A DNA stretch of 64,000 nt from the NCBI GenBank assembly GCA_910585665.1, contig CAJUFI010000007.1:26846-90845 (forward strand). The letters are read 5' to 3'. This document shows, piece after piece, positions 51,528 through 60,146 of the stretch. The translations under genes and the position numbers were made by a program. Position 1 is the first letter of the stretch; each line of letters begins with the position of its first letter. Below the pieces are notes generated by a model that saw only the letters and a list, made by a program, of their open reading frames with translations, had not been told where the DNA came from and did no database searches. The DNA is from an uncultured Acetatifactor sp. Lineage in GTDB: Bacteria > Bacillota > Clostridia > Lachnospirales > Lachnospiraceae.

Positions 51528-52709
51528 ATGAAAATTGCGTTATTATGTGATTATTTAGAATACGGTGGTGCGGAAGTTTATGCGCACAATTTGGTAGAGA
51601 TTTTGATGTCACATAATCTGGATGTGGTGTGCTTCTACTTTCAAGGAAGCTTTGAAGGAACATATGATAAAGAAATATACAAAAAAATAAAGGCCAATAG
51701 ACTTGAAAATAAGATAGGATGCTTTGTCGGGATAGAAAGGTTGAGTAAGGTTGTCAAAAAGGCATTAGATGAATTTAGACCAGATGTCATTATATTGAAT
51801 TCTGAATATAAATATTTCTATAGCGTCAGAAAGGCGATAAAAAACTATCGAGTTGTGAATATAGTACATGACTATAGAATGATATGCCACAATGGAAATT
51901 GTACCTATCCAGATTACGGTTTGTGTGCAGGCTATAAATCTGGAGATTGCTACATAAAATGCCATGAAGGATTTTCATATATACATATCTGGCTGAAACT
52001 TTTCAATGCAAAGAGAATGGAGAGGATTGACCAAAAGCTAGTTGCGCTAAATATAGCTCCAAGCATGGCATTAGCTGGTAAATGTAAAGCTTATGGCTAT
52101 AATTCCATATGTATAAATAACCCGCTGAAATATCAAAAAGAAAAACAGATTCCGATAGAGGAAAAGCAAGATTTTTTGTATATAGGTAGGATAAACAGGG
52201 ATAAAGGTATTTTGGACTTTGCGAAAACTTTTATTAGATATAATGATGCCCGAAACCCAAAAACCAAATTGATAATTTATGGTGCGATTGAAGAGGGATT
52301 TGAGGAAAAGCTTGAAGAGATATGTAAAAATCCATATATCATATATAAAGGTACTCTTAGGCATGACGAGGTGCTGGAGAAGATGCAGAAGGCCTATTCG
52401 GTGGTTGTACCTTCTTTATGGGTTGAAAATTATCCGACAGTTGTTCTGGAAGCGATGGTTAGCGGAACAGTTGTTGTGGGAGCAATGCGAGGTGGGATAA
52501 TAGAAATGCTTTCTGAGGATAGAGGGGTACTTTACGACCCTTTGGATGAGGATGAGGTAATCGTGGCATTGGAAGAAATTAGTAGTCTATCTGAAGAAAA
52601 ATATATGAAGATTGTAGGACGTGCCAAAGATTATGTAAATGCACATAACCACCCAGAGATATACTGGAAAAACATAAGAGATGCTTTGCAAAGTATAATG
52701 AGTAATTGA
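51528..52709 (+). CDS. GT4-type glycosyltransferase
   Basis: 393 residues from ATG 51528 (CAGGTG upstream). The GT-B start is MKIALLCDYLEYGGAEVYAH. A cysteine-rich middle segment (CHNGNCTYPDYGLCAGYKSG) is found in a subset of this family. The donor-site region is VVPSLWVENYPTVVLEAMVS with GTVVVGAMRGG. AT-rich like its neighbours. It probably adds one sugar of the repeat unit. Confidence 0.9.
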   Translation: MKIALLCDYLEYGGAEVYAHNLVEILMSHNLDVVCFYFQGSFEGTYDKEIYKKIKANRLENKIGCFVGIERLSKVVKKALDEFRPDVIILNSEYKYFYSVRKAIKNYRVVNIVHDYRMICHNGNCTYPDYGLCAGYKSGDCYIKCHEGFSYIHIWLKLFNAKRMERIDQKLVALNIAPSMALAGKCKAYGYNSICINNPLKYQKEKQIPIEEKQDFLYIGRINRDKGILDFAKTFIRYNDARNPKTKLIIYGAIEEGFEEKLEEICKNPYIIYKGTLRHDEVLEKMQKAYSVVVPSLWVENYPTVVLEAMVSGTVVVGAMRGGIIEMLSEDRGVLYDPLDEDEVIVALEEISSLSEEKYMKIVGRAKDYVNAHNHPEIYWKNIRDALQSIMSN

Positions 52710-52729
52710 ATATAACTAGGGAGGGGAAT

Positions 52730-52798
52730 ATGGTTAAAAATAGTATAGAAATTATGAGGAATCTAAAAGACACTATAAAAAAACATGAGCATATATAA
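52730..52798 (+). CDS. Short ORF with a strong ribosome site, overlapping the next gene
   Basis: 22 codons, MVKNSIEIMRNLKDTIKKHE then HI, preceded by AGGGAGGGG. It overlaps the next start by 14 bp in another frame. It could be a coupling leader or the true N-terminus of the next protein cut off by a frameshift. Confidence 0.35.
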   Translation: MVKNSIEIMRNLKDTIKKHEHI

Positions 52799-53561
52799 AA
52801 AATACCGTTATGTAAAAGAAGTATTTACTTGGATTGCAGAAACAAAATATCGGAAATGTAGTGACAGTGCCAAAATGAAAGAACTGAAAGATACGAAAAT
52901 CGGAAAAAGATGTTTTATTATTGGAAATGGGCCAAGCTTACAAATAAGTGACTTAGAAAGGCTGAAGAATGAAGACACATTTGCTGTAAATAGAATATAC
53001 AAGATTTTTGATCGGACGGATTGGCGGCCAACCTATTATTGTTCACAAGATTCCAGAATAATAGATGAAATTAGCGGGGATTTTAGAGAAATTGCGGATA
53101 CATGCAAAATAATGTTCATCCGCAATTGCGCTAAGAAAGAAAGTATAAGCGGCATCAATAATCTGGTTAGCTTTTACCTTGATGTTGCGCCAACAGGAAG
53201 TGGATTGCCTAGATTTTCTATGAATGTTGATAAAAGGATATATGAGGGATGCACAGTCGCATATGCATCCCTCCAGATTGCTGTATATATGGGGTATTCA
53301 GAAATATACATTATTGGCACTGATCATAATTATAATCTTAACTTAAATAACAGGGGACGGATAGAACAAAATGGAAATGTCACTAATTATATGAAGGGGT
53401 TGGAAGGAAAGCTTGTTTTTGTACCGCAGCTTGAAAAAACGACGAATGCATATAAGAAGGCAAGACTTGTTTGTGAGCAAAGGGGTATTGTCGTTAAAAA
53501 CGCAACCAGAGGAGGAAAGCTTGAAGTTTTTGACCGAGTTGACTTTGATTTGCTTTTCTAG
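52785..53561 (+). CDS. DUF115/MptE-like glycan-locus protein
   Basis: 258 residues. GKRCFIIGNGPSLQISDLER then FAVNRIYKIF is the nucleotide-binding opening of the DUF115 (6-hydroxymethylpterin pyrophosphokinase-like) fold; YIIGTDHNYNLNLNN is the second conserved block. In glycan and flagellin-modification loci such proteins act with nonulosonate sugars, possibly as transferases. A similar domain is fused to the aldolase at 57763. It has no good ribosome site of its own and may depend on the short ORF before it. Confidence 0.7.
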   Translation: MSIYKKYRYVKEVFTWIAETKYRKCSDSAKMKELKDTKIGKRCFIIGNGPSLQISDLERLKNEDTFAVNRIYKIFDRTDWRPTYYCSQDSRIIDEISGDFREIADTCKIMFIRNCAKKESISGINNLVSFYLDVAPTGSGLPRFSMNVDKRIYEGCTVAYASLQIAVYMGYSEIYIIGTDHNYNLNLNNRGRIEQNGNVTNYMKGLEGKLVFVPQLEKTTNAYKKARLVCEQRGIVVKNATRGGKLEVFDRVDFDLLF

Positions 53562-53650
53562 GTTTGGGCTCGCATATGTGCTTTCTGGATTTATAGAAAA
53601 TAAAGAAAGGGAACCGTCCCTGTTATGAAGATATCAAGGAGCATAGCTTA

Positions 53651-55117
53651 ATGCACAGGATTAGCTTATTGAGAAAAGCTTATAAAAGATATAGGGAACT
53701 ACCAGATCCCGTAAAAGCATCAATGTGGTTCATGGCAGCGAGCATTGTATCAAAAGGGATATCAATGTTCACGACCCCTATATTCACTCGACTTCTGACC
53801 ACGGAGCAGTACGGCATATATAGCATATACCAGTCATGGTATTCGATTATCGCAGTGTTCGCAACCTTGAATCTGGGAGGTGGCGTGTATAACAATGGCC
53901 TCATCCGGTTCGGGGCAGACCGGGCCAGGATGTCCTCCTCTTTGCTTGGCCTTTCGACAACTGTAACATTGCTGCTGCTTGCCCTATATATGTGCGCAGC
54001 TGATTTCTGGAATGATGTTTTCGGGATGCCCGCTCCGTTTATGGTTGCAATATTTTTAGAGGCGCTTTTTGTTCCAGCATACACATTCTGGTCAATAGAA
54101 GAGAGGTTCGACTATAGGTATAGAAATCTTGTCCTTTGTACGTTGCTTATTGCTTTTGCAGGCCCAGCTCTGGGGGTGGTAGGCATCATCTCAACAGATG
54201 TGTACAAAGTAGAAGCAAGGGTGTTCAGCTTTGTGTTCGTGCAGGCTGCTGTCGGGCTGGTGTTTTATGTCAGGAATTTTTGGAGGGGCAGGATGTTCTT
54301 CTCAAGGCGATATTGGGTGTTTGCCCTTCGTTTCAACTTGCCGCTCATTCCGCATTACCTGTCGAATATGCTGCTGGGACAGTCAGATAGGATTATGATA
54401 GCCAGGATGATTGGATCCGGGCAGGCCGCCATATATAGTGTGGCATATACGGTCTCGACCATGATGCAGCTGGTAACAGGTGCAATCAACAGCTCATACA
54501 TCCCTTTCACATATAAAGCGATAAAGGAGAACCGGCTGTATAGGATAAAAGGCAGCGCCACGCTGCTGCTGGCGATAGTCGCGATGGGATGCATCGCGGC
54601 AATGGCATTAGGCCCGGAGATTATCTTTTTGTTTGCGTCTACGGATTATTATGAGGCGCGGTGGGTCGTTCCCCCAGTGTCTGCGTCAGTCTTTTTCACT
54701 TTCGTGTATCCGCTATTTGGCAATATAGAATTCTATTATGAGAAGACGAAGATGGTCATGGCGGCAACGACTACCGCTGCTGCTGTCAACCTTGTGCTCA
54801 ATTACTTTGCAATACAGATGTTCGGGTACATTGCCGCTGCATACACGACATTGCTGTGCTATATGCTCCTGGCTGCTGCACATTGCATCAATGCCCATAT
54901 GATATTGAAGAAGATGGGGATGGGCATCACGGACGTGTACAGCTTCAGGCCGCTGCTGATTCTTTCAGGAGTTGTCTGCGGGGCGATGGCACTGATGCTT
55001 TTGGTCTATGACCATGCAGCCATCAGGTACTTGATTGCTGTAGGAATTGGGGCATTCGCCTACCGTAACAGGAGGAAAGTCCTGGAGGGTATCGGATTCA
55101 TAAAGAATAAAGGATAG
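53651..55117 (+). CDS. Wzx-like oligosaccharide flippase
   Basis: 488 residues with about 12-14 membrane segments. It opens MWFMAASIVSKGISMFTTPI followed by FTRLLTTEQYGIYSIYQSWY, the MOP-superfamily start of polysaccharide flippases. It would move the lipid-linked repeat unit to the outer face for the Wzy-like protein. AAGGAG lies 10 bp before the ATG. Base composition is less AT-rich than the three genes before it, which suggests a mosaic origin. Confidence 0.9.
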   Translation: MHRISLLRKAYKRYRELPDPVKASMWFMAASIVSKGISMFTTPIFTRLLTTEQYGIYSIYQSWYSIIAVFATLNLGGGVYNNGLIRFGADRARMSSSLLGLSTTVTLLLLALYMCAADFWNDVFGMPAPFMVAIFLEALFVPAYTFWSIEERFDYRYRNLVLCTLLIAFAGPALGVVGIISTDVYKVEARVFSFVFVQAAVGLVFYVRNFWRGRMFFSRRYWVFALRFNLPLIPHYLSNMLLGQSDRIMIARMIGSGQAAIYSVAYTVSTMMQLVTGAINSSYIPFTYKAIKENRLYRIKGSATLLLAIVAMGCIAAMALGPEIIFLFASTDYYEARWVVPPVSASVFFTFVYPLFGNIEFYYEKTKMVMAATTTAAAVNLVLNYFAIQMFGYIAAAYTTLLCYMLLAAAHCINAHMILKKMGMGITDVYSFRPLLILSGVVCGAMALMLLVYDHAAIRYLIAVGIGAFAYRNRRKVLEGIGFIKNKG

Positions 55118-55283
55118 CCGCATTCCTGACAAAGCCTTGTACGGTCAGGACACCGCTATTTGATGAATCAAATGAAAGAGGCGTTTGTATTAAGAATACT
55201 GGCTACTGAATTTATGCAAGGAGGTCTTGGAGATCTTCTTGGGAGCAGAGCCAGATTAGGAAGAGGAAATGGAGGAAGAGGTC

Positions 55284-56000
55284 ATGGACATAGTAGCAGT
55301 AGTACCTATGAAACTCAACAATCAAAGACTCCCACAAAAGAATACCAAATCATTCACCAACGGGAAGCCGTTATGCCATTACATACTATCGACGCTTCTG
55401 ACAGTTGAAGGAATCGAAGATGTATATGTCTACTGTAGCAACCCTTGCATTCAGGAGTACCTTCCAAAAGGCGTGAAGTACCTGCAAAGGCCCGAATCCC
55501 TCGACCAGGACACGACTAAAATGAACGAGGTCCTCCAACATTTCTCGAAGGATGTCCCTGCAGACATATATGTAATGTCCCACGCGACTGCCCCGTTCAT
55601 CTCCAAAAAAGCGATAGAGCAGGGCCTTAGGGCTGTGGTATCCGGAGAGCATGATTCGTCCTTTGCAGCGAGAAAGGTTCAAGATTTTCTATGGAAAGAT
55701 GGAGCCCCTTTTAACTATGAATTAGACAGCATCCCCCGTACTCAAGACCTCCCCGCTCTCTACAAGGAGACCAGCGGATTCTATATCTATAGATCCGATG
55801 TGATGAGAAAGCACAGCCGCCGTATCGGTGACTCCCCTCTCATCGTGGAGGTCAGCGGGATTGAAGCGATTGATATTGATGAAGAGGAGGATTTTATTAT
55901 GGCAGATGCAATCCACGTTTACGGTTCGGGGGGGTACTTCCTTATAAGAAATAATCATACGGCGCTCTCCTGTAGCCTTGGATATAGGAGGGCCGCATGA
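55284..56000 (+). CDS. Acylneuraminate cytidylyltransferase-like (NeuA/PseF family)
   Basis: 238 residues. MDIVAVVPMKLNNQRLPQKN is the CTP-binding start, followed by YCSNPCIQEYLP, a sugar-acid-binding loop YVMSHATAPFISK and IDIDEEEDF near the end. The family makes CMP-activated nonulosonic acids. AGAGG lies just before ATG 55284. The last 25 residues after a run of seven G (55929-55935) are atypical, so a slip there may have changed the C-terminus. Confidence 0.85.
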   Translation: MDIVAVVPMKLNNQRLPQKNTKSFTNGKPLCHYILSTLLTVEGIEDVYVYCSNPCIQEYLPKGVKYLQRPESLDQDTTKMNEVLQHFSKDVPADIYVMSHATAPFISKKAIEQGLRAVVSGEHDSSFAARKVQDFLWKDGAPFNYELDSIPRTQDLPALYKETSGFYIYRSDVMRKHSRRIGDSPLIVEVSGIEAIDIDEEEDFIMADAIHVYGSGGYFLIRNNHTALSCSLGYRRAA

Positions 56001-56001
56001 T

Positions 56002-56172
56002 ATGAAAACTGTCGAATTAGTCCCAATCAAAATGAACAATGAAAGGACGCCGGGAAAGAAGACGAATAGGTTCCATAAGGGCACCCATCCAATTCAATGC
56101 ATTTTATCTGCTTTGAAAAAGTGCAAAGCACTCAATGGTATTATGTGTACTGAAGCGGGGAGGTGTGCATGA
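56002..56172 (+). pseudogene. Truncated second NeuA-like gene
   Basis: 56 codons starting MKTVELVPIKMNNERTPGKK, the same CTP-binding opening as the gene before it, but it ends after about 50 residues where the next gene's ribosome site begins. It has GGAGG upstream, so a short peptide may still be made. It is a deletion relic. Confidence 0.78.
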
Positions 56173-56915
56173 TGGAAATCATAGGTGTGATTCCGGCGCG
56201 CTACCAGTCATCCAGATTCCCAGGGAAGCCTTTAGCGGACATATGTGGGAAGCCGATGATTTGGTGGGTGTATCAGGAGGCAAAGAAAGTAGAGGCCTTC
56301 AAGAGGGTGATTGTGGCAACTGAGAGCCAGATTATCGTTGACGAATGCGTAAAAATGGGGATGGATGTGATGTTGACATCGGATAGGCACCCGACTGGGA
56401 CGGACAGGGTCGCCGAGGTCGCCCGGAAGGTTTCTGCGGACATATATGTGGTCATCATGGGCGACGAGCCGTTGATTAAGGCATCAGACGAGGAGAGACT
56501 GATAGATTCCCTAGACAGGACTCCAGAGGCCGATGCCATCATGCTGACAGAAGAGTTTGGTGATCCAGTGGACGCGGTCAACACTACTACGATAAAGCTT
56601 GCAATCAATGATGAGGGGTACCTGATTTTTATGTCAAGGGCTGCAATCCCGTATCCCAAAGAAGCCATCGGGTATAAATTGTATAAGAACGTCGGATGCT
56701 ATGCGTTCCGCAGGGAGGCATTGGAGTTCTTCCTGGCAACGGAGCCAGGGAACATAGAGCGGGCCGAGGGTATAGAACTCCTCCGGCTGTTGGAGAACCA
56801 TAGGAAGGTCATGACTGTTCCCATTGAATCAGAATCTATGGCGGTCGACACGCAGAAGGACTTGGAGCGGATTAGGGAGGCTTATAGGAGAAGGCTGGGG
56901 GGTACTCCGTTATAA
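56169..56915 (+). CDS. KdsB-like CMP-sugar-acid synthetase, copy 1
   Basis: 248 residues. It opens IGVIPARYQSSRFPGKPLAD then ICGKPMIWWVYQ, the CTP site of 3-deoxy-manno-octulosonate cytidylyltransferases. MGDEPLI holds the metal-binding Asp region (QGDEP in typical KdsB; here IMGDEP), and MAVDTQKDLERI closes the fold. GGGGAGG lies before the ATG. Gram-positive cells have no lipopolysaccharide Kdo, so the product is probably a related keto-deoxy acid for the surface glycan. Confidence 0.85.
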   Translation: MMEIIGVIPARYQSSRFPGKPLADICGKPMIWWVYQEAKKVEAFKRVIVATESQIIVDECVKMGMDVMLTSDRHPTGTDRVAEVARKVSADIYVVIMGDEPLIKASDEERLIDSLDRTPEADAIMLTEEFGDPVDAVNTTTIKLAINDEGYLIFMSRAAIPYPKEAIGYKLYKNVGCYAFRREALEFFLATEPGNIERAEGIELLRLLENHRKVMTVPIESESMAVDTQKDLERIREAYRRRLGGTPL

Positions 56916-56981
56916 AGTAAATATTGCCTTTATATTGTGCAGTGCTTTCTGCCGCCCATATCATTGTCCAGGAGGAGCTGC

Positions 56982-57743
56982 ATGATGAAGATTATCGGAG
57001 TGGTTCCTGCGCGTTATAGTTCGTCCCGCTTTCCAGGAAAGCCCCTTGCGGATATCTGCGGGAAGCCCATGGTATGGTGGGTCTGCCAGCAATGTAGGAA
57101 AGTCGAGGAGTTTGATGGAGTGTATGTGGCGACTGACGATGAAAGGATTTATGAGGCATGCAAGTCCCTTGGCATGGAAGCGGTAATGACTTCGGATGAG
57201 CATAAGACAGGCACTGACCGCATTGGTGAGGTGGCACGCCGGATTCCAGCTGACCTGATTGTCAATATCCAGGGGGACGAGCCCCTCCTTGAGCCATCGA
57301 CAATCAAGGCGGCAATCAAGCCTTTCTATTCGAACCCGGATCTCCAGGTCTCGAACCTCATGACCAGGATTAAAGACCCTGTGGACGCAGTGAACTTCAC
57401 TGTACCGAAGGTCATCACGAACAGGGAGGGCATAGGGGTCTATCTGACCCGCGCGACGGCTCCGTATCCAAAAGGGAGCATCGACTATTCCTATTACAAA
57501 CAGGTCTGCGTATATGGCTTCAAGCCGGAAGCGCTGCGGTTCTATTGTGAGTATGGGATGAGATATGGCAGGGCGGAAGCGGTAGAGGATATCAAGATCC
57601 TCCGCTTCATCGAGAACGGCTATAAGGTACAGTATATCGAAGTCGATTCCGGGACCGTGGCCGTCGATACGCCGAACGACCTTGAAAAGGTGAAGACTAT
57701 CGTTGCTGCAAGGATTGTGGCAGGCGAAACCAGCAACCAATAA
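56982..57743 (+). CDS. KdsB-like CMP-sugar-acid synthetase, copy 2
   Basis: 253 residues, a clear paralog of the gene just before it, with the same opening (VVPARYSSSRFPGKPLADIC) and a fully canonical VNIQGDEPLLEPSTI block. The closing block is VAVDTPNDLEKV. AGGAGGAG lies 7 bp before ATG 56982. It stands 19 bp before the aldolase gene, so aldol product and CMP transfer probably belong to one pathway. The two copies may act on different sugar acids. Confidence 0.9.
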   Translation: MMKIIGVVPARYSSSRFPGKPLADICGKPMVWWVCQQCRKVEEFDGVYVATDDERIYEACKSLGMEAVMTSDEHKTGTDRIGEVARRIPADLIVNIQGDEPLLEPSTIKAAIKPFYSNPDLQVSNLMTRIKDPVDAVNFTVPKVITNREGIGVYLTRATAPYPKGSIDYSYYKQVCVYGFKPEALRFYCEYGMRYGRAEAVEDIKILRFIENGYKVQYIEVDSGTVAVDTPNDLEKVKTIVAARIVAGETSNQ

Positions 57744-57762
57744 TTTCCACGGAGGATTCATC

Positions 57763-59361
57763 ATGAACAAGATACATGTACTGGACTGCACCCTGAGGGA
57801 TGGCGGATATTGCAATGAATGGGCGTTCGGATTGGAAAATGCCAGGAAGATTACATATGGCCTGTTGGAGGCCGGAATCGATATCATCGAATGCGGATTC
57901 ATCACAAATAGGACTGCCTATAATCCGGATGTGACCAAGTTCACTACAATCGAAGAGGCAGCAAGGGTCATTCCGGATAACCGGGAGGGCAAGATTTTTG
58001 TCGCCATGATGAATTACGGAGAATATGACATCGATGATCTCCCGCCTTATGACGGGTCTTCCATCGACGGCATCAGGGTCGCGTTCCATAAGAAAAACTT
58101 AAAAGAGTCGCTGGAGCTGTGCAGGAAGATCCAGGAAAAAGGCTACCTTGTCTTCATACAGGCCATGGTATCCCTCAGCTATACAGACCAGGAGTTCCTG
58201 GACCTGATTCGTGCCGTCAACGAGTTCGAGCCTTATGCTTTCTATATCGTTGACAGCTTCGGGATGATGAAGGGCAAGGACCTCACCAGGTTCTTCTACA
58301 TGGTCGAGCACAACCTGAAGGAGGACATCTGGATTGGGTTCCACAGCCACAACAATATGCAGCTGGCCTATTCGAACGCCCAGGAGCTGACAGCGATACA
58401 GACCAACCGCAACCTGATTATCGACTCTTCGGTCTTCGGCATGGGGCGGGGAGCAGGCAACCTGAACACGGAACTGTTCGTGGACTACCTTAACGAGAAT
58501 GTAGGGAAGAACTATCAGCTGAAGCCGCTGCTGGCGCTCATTGACGAAATCCTGAATGAGTTTTATCAACGGAACTACTGGGGCTATTCCCTTCCAAACT
58601 ATATCTCTGCCATCCACAATGCCCACCCCAATTACGCGGGATACCTGGATGACAAGAAGACGCTCACCATCGAGGGCATGAACGATATCTTCGGCATGAT
58701 GGACGAGGAGAAGAAGGTCTCATATGACAAGGCCTATATCGAGGGGCTCTACCTCCAGTATATGGAAAAAGGAAAGACTCAGGAGAAGCACGCAGCAGAG
58801 CTTAAGGAGCGGCTAAAGGACAGGAAAGTATTGCTCATAGGCCCAGGCAAGAGCTCTGTTGAGGAGAAGGACAGGATTGCCGACTTCGCAGCAAGAAACG
58901 ATGTCGTGGTATTCACAGTCAATTATGACTACGACTGCCTTAAGTCCGATTTTATTTTTACCTCCAACCTGCGGCGCTTCCGGGAACTTTCCGAAGAGAG
59001 CAGGGCAAGGTGCATCGCCACTTCGAACATCTCTTCAGATGACGTATACTGTCAGGTCAAATACCGCGACCTGCTGAACACCGAGGAAGCTGTCCGGGAC
59101 AATGCGGCATTGATGGCGATCCGGTTCCTGATGATGCAGGGCGTCAGGGAAATCTATCTGGCCGGGATAGACGGGTATTCACATGACGCCCGCGAAAACT
59201 ACGGCAAGGACGACATGGCCTTCTTTACTAAGAATGCCGTGCTTGACGCAATCAACGAAGGCATGCGCAAGGTCTTAAGCGAGCTGTCAGGCGAGATAGA
59301 TATAAAATTTGTCACAACGCCAAAATATGTGGATATTGTTCCAGCAAAAATCCTTTCATAA
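57763..59361 (+). CDS. DRE-TIM aldolase fused to a DUF115-like domain
   Basis: 532 residues. Residues 1-290 are an HMG-CoA lyase/4-hydroxy-2-oxovalerate aldolase barrel: HVLDCTLRDGGYCNEW (metal and substrate site), GFHSHNNMQLAYSNA (metal histidines near 192), FGMGRGAGNLNTE. Residues about 370-530 (KVLLIGPGKSSVEEKDRIAD, then FTVNYDYDCLKSDFIF, YLAGIDGYSHD) resemble the DUF115-like protein at 52785. GGAGG lies 7 bp before ATG 57763. By family it would join pyruvate to an aldehyde to give a 2-keto-4-hydroxy acid, which the KdsB-like enzymes could then activate. The pathway is inferred. Confidence 0.85.
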   Translation: MNKIHVLDCTLRDGGYCNEWAFGLENARKITYGLLEAGIDIIECGFITNRTAYNPDVTKFTTIEEAARVIPDNREGKIFVAMMNYGEYDIDDLPPYDGSSIDGIRVAFHKKNLKESLELCRKIQEKGYLVFIQAMVSLSYTDQEFLDLIRAVNEFEPYAFYIVDSFGMMKGKDLTRFFYMVEHNLKEDIWIGFHSHNNMQLAYSNAQELTAIQTNRNLIIDSSVFGMGRGAGNLNTELFVDYLNENVGKNYQLKPLLALIDEILNEFYQRNYWGYSLPNYISAIHNAHPNYAGYLDDKKTLTIEGMNDIFGMMDEEKKVSYDKAYIEGLYLQYMEKGKTQEKHAAELKERLKDRKVLLIGPGKSSVEEKDRIADFAARNDVVVFTVNYDYDCLKSDFIFTSNLRRFRELSEESRARCIATSNISSDDVYCQVKYRDLLNTEEAVRDNAALMAIRFLMMQGVREIYLAGIDGYSHDARENYGKDDMAFFTKNAVLDAINEGMRKVLSELSGEIDIKFVTTPKYVDIVPAKILS

Positions 59362-59427
59362 AGCAGCCAGCAGAAAGGAAGGATTCGCGCAGAAGCAGCT
59401 GAATCATGATAGGGACTTTGAAGCAGA

Positions 59428-59533
59428 TTAGGAATTGTCGGAAAATAACTGATGCAACTTGTTTAGGAGAAAGCCCAGAAATACAACGAAAACGGCTATA
59501 AACTCGCATCAGTTATTTGTAGACAATTCCTTA
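59428..59533 (-). repeat. 106-bp imperfect palindromic element, copy F
   Basis: TAGGAATTGTCGGAAAATAA ... GTAGACAATTCCTTA, same orientation as copy E and close in sequence to the inverse of copy C. It lies between the aldolase and the HTH gene. Confidence 0.9.
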
Positions 59534-59570
59534 AGTACGGCACCCAATGTTTAGAACCAGGAGGAGTAAC

Positions 59571-59963
59571 ATGGGCAAAAAAGTGTTCACCGACGAAGAG
59601 ATGGAGATGCTGCGGAACAATCCGTATACATATTCAGTCACGCCATCCACCCTGTACTTCACAAAAGAATTCAAAGAGCTCTTCTGGCAGGAGTACCAGA
59701 AAGGGGAGGTCCCCCGCCAGATTCTTGATAAGTACGGCTATCCGGCAGACGTGCTCGGCAAAAAGCGAATCTGGGGGATTGCCCATAACATTAAAGACCA
59801 GTATTATAGTGAAGAAGGACTCCGCGAGGGCTCCCTGAAAAGGGGGGCTTCTGTCAACAGCAGCTATGAAGCCACAGAGGAAGCGGTCAAACAGCTTCAG
59901 GATGAAGTCCGGCAGCTCAGACAGGAGATTGAACGCATGAAAAAGGAATCCTCTGCCCAATGA
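59571..59963 (+). CDS. HTH and coiled-coil protein, IS3 OrfA-like
   Basis: 130 residues from ATG 59571 (AGGAGGAG upstream). The segment FTKEFKELFWQEYQKGEVPR followed by ILDKYGYPADVLG has the helix-turn-helix layout of IS3-type OrfA proteins. The C-terminus (VKQLQDEVRQLRQEIERMKK) is a coiled coil. No OrfB transposase follows and no terminal repeats are seen, so it may be a domesticated regulator or a relic of an insertion sequence. Confidence 0.65.
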   Translation: MGKKVFTDEEMEMLRNNPYTYSVTPSTLYFTKEFKELFWQEYQKGEVPRQILDKYGYPADVLGKKRIWGIAHNIKDQYYSEEGLREGSLKRGASVNSSYEATEEAVKQLQDEVRQLRQEIERMKKESSAQ

Positions 59964-60146
59964 GCACGCTTCCGTTCGCCCGGCAAGGCTCCAGCATGAT
60001 ATCATAGCGTCCCACGCAAGCGCAGCTTGCGTTACGCTTTTCCCGATTGGAAGTGGATTCTTATCTTTCCTTTTCCCCTGAAATATGCTATGATGGAATC
60101 CAGAAAAGCAATCCAGCGACAGGCTAAAAGAAAGGGGTGTAATCTT

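Noticed and set aside
55160..55408. 82-codon ORF overlapping the NeuA-like gene
   Set aside because: Most of it is the NeuA-like gene read in another frame; the first part has no recognisable features.
59571..59963. Complete insertion sequence around the HTH gene
   Set aside because: No transposase catalytic gene and no terminal inverted repeats flank it; the 106-bp element beside it is present in many places without this gene.
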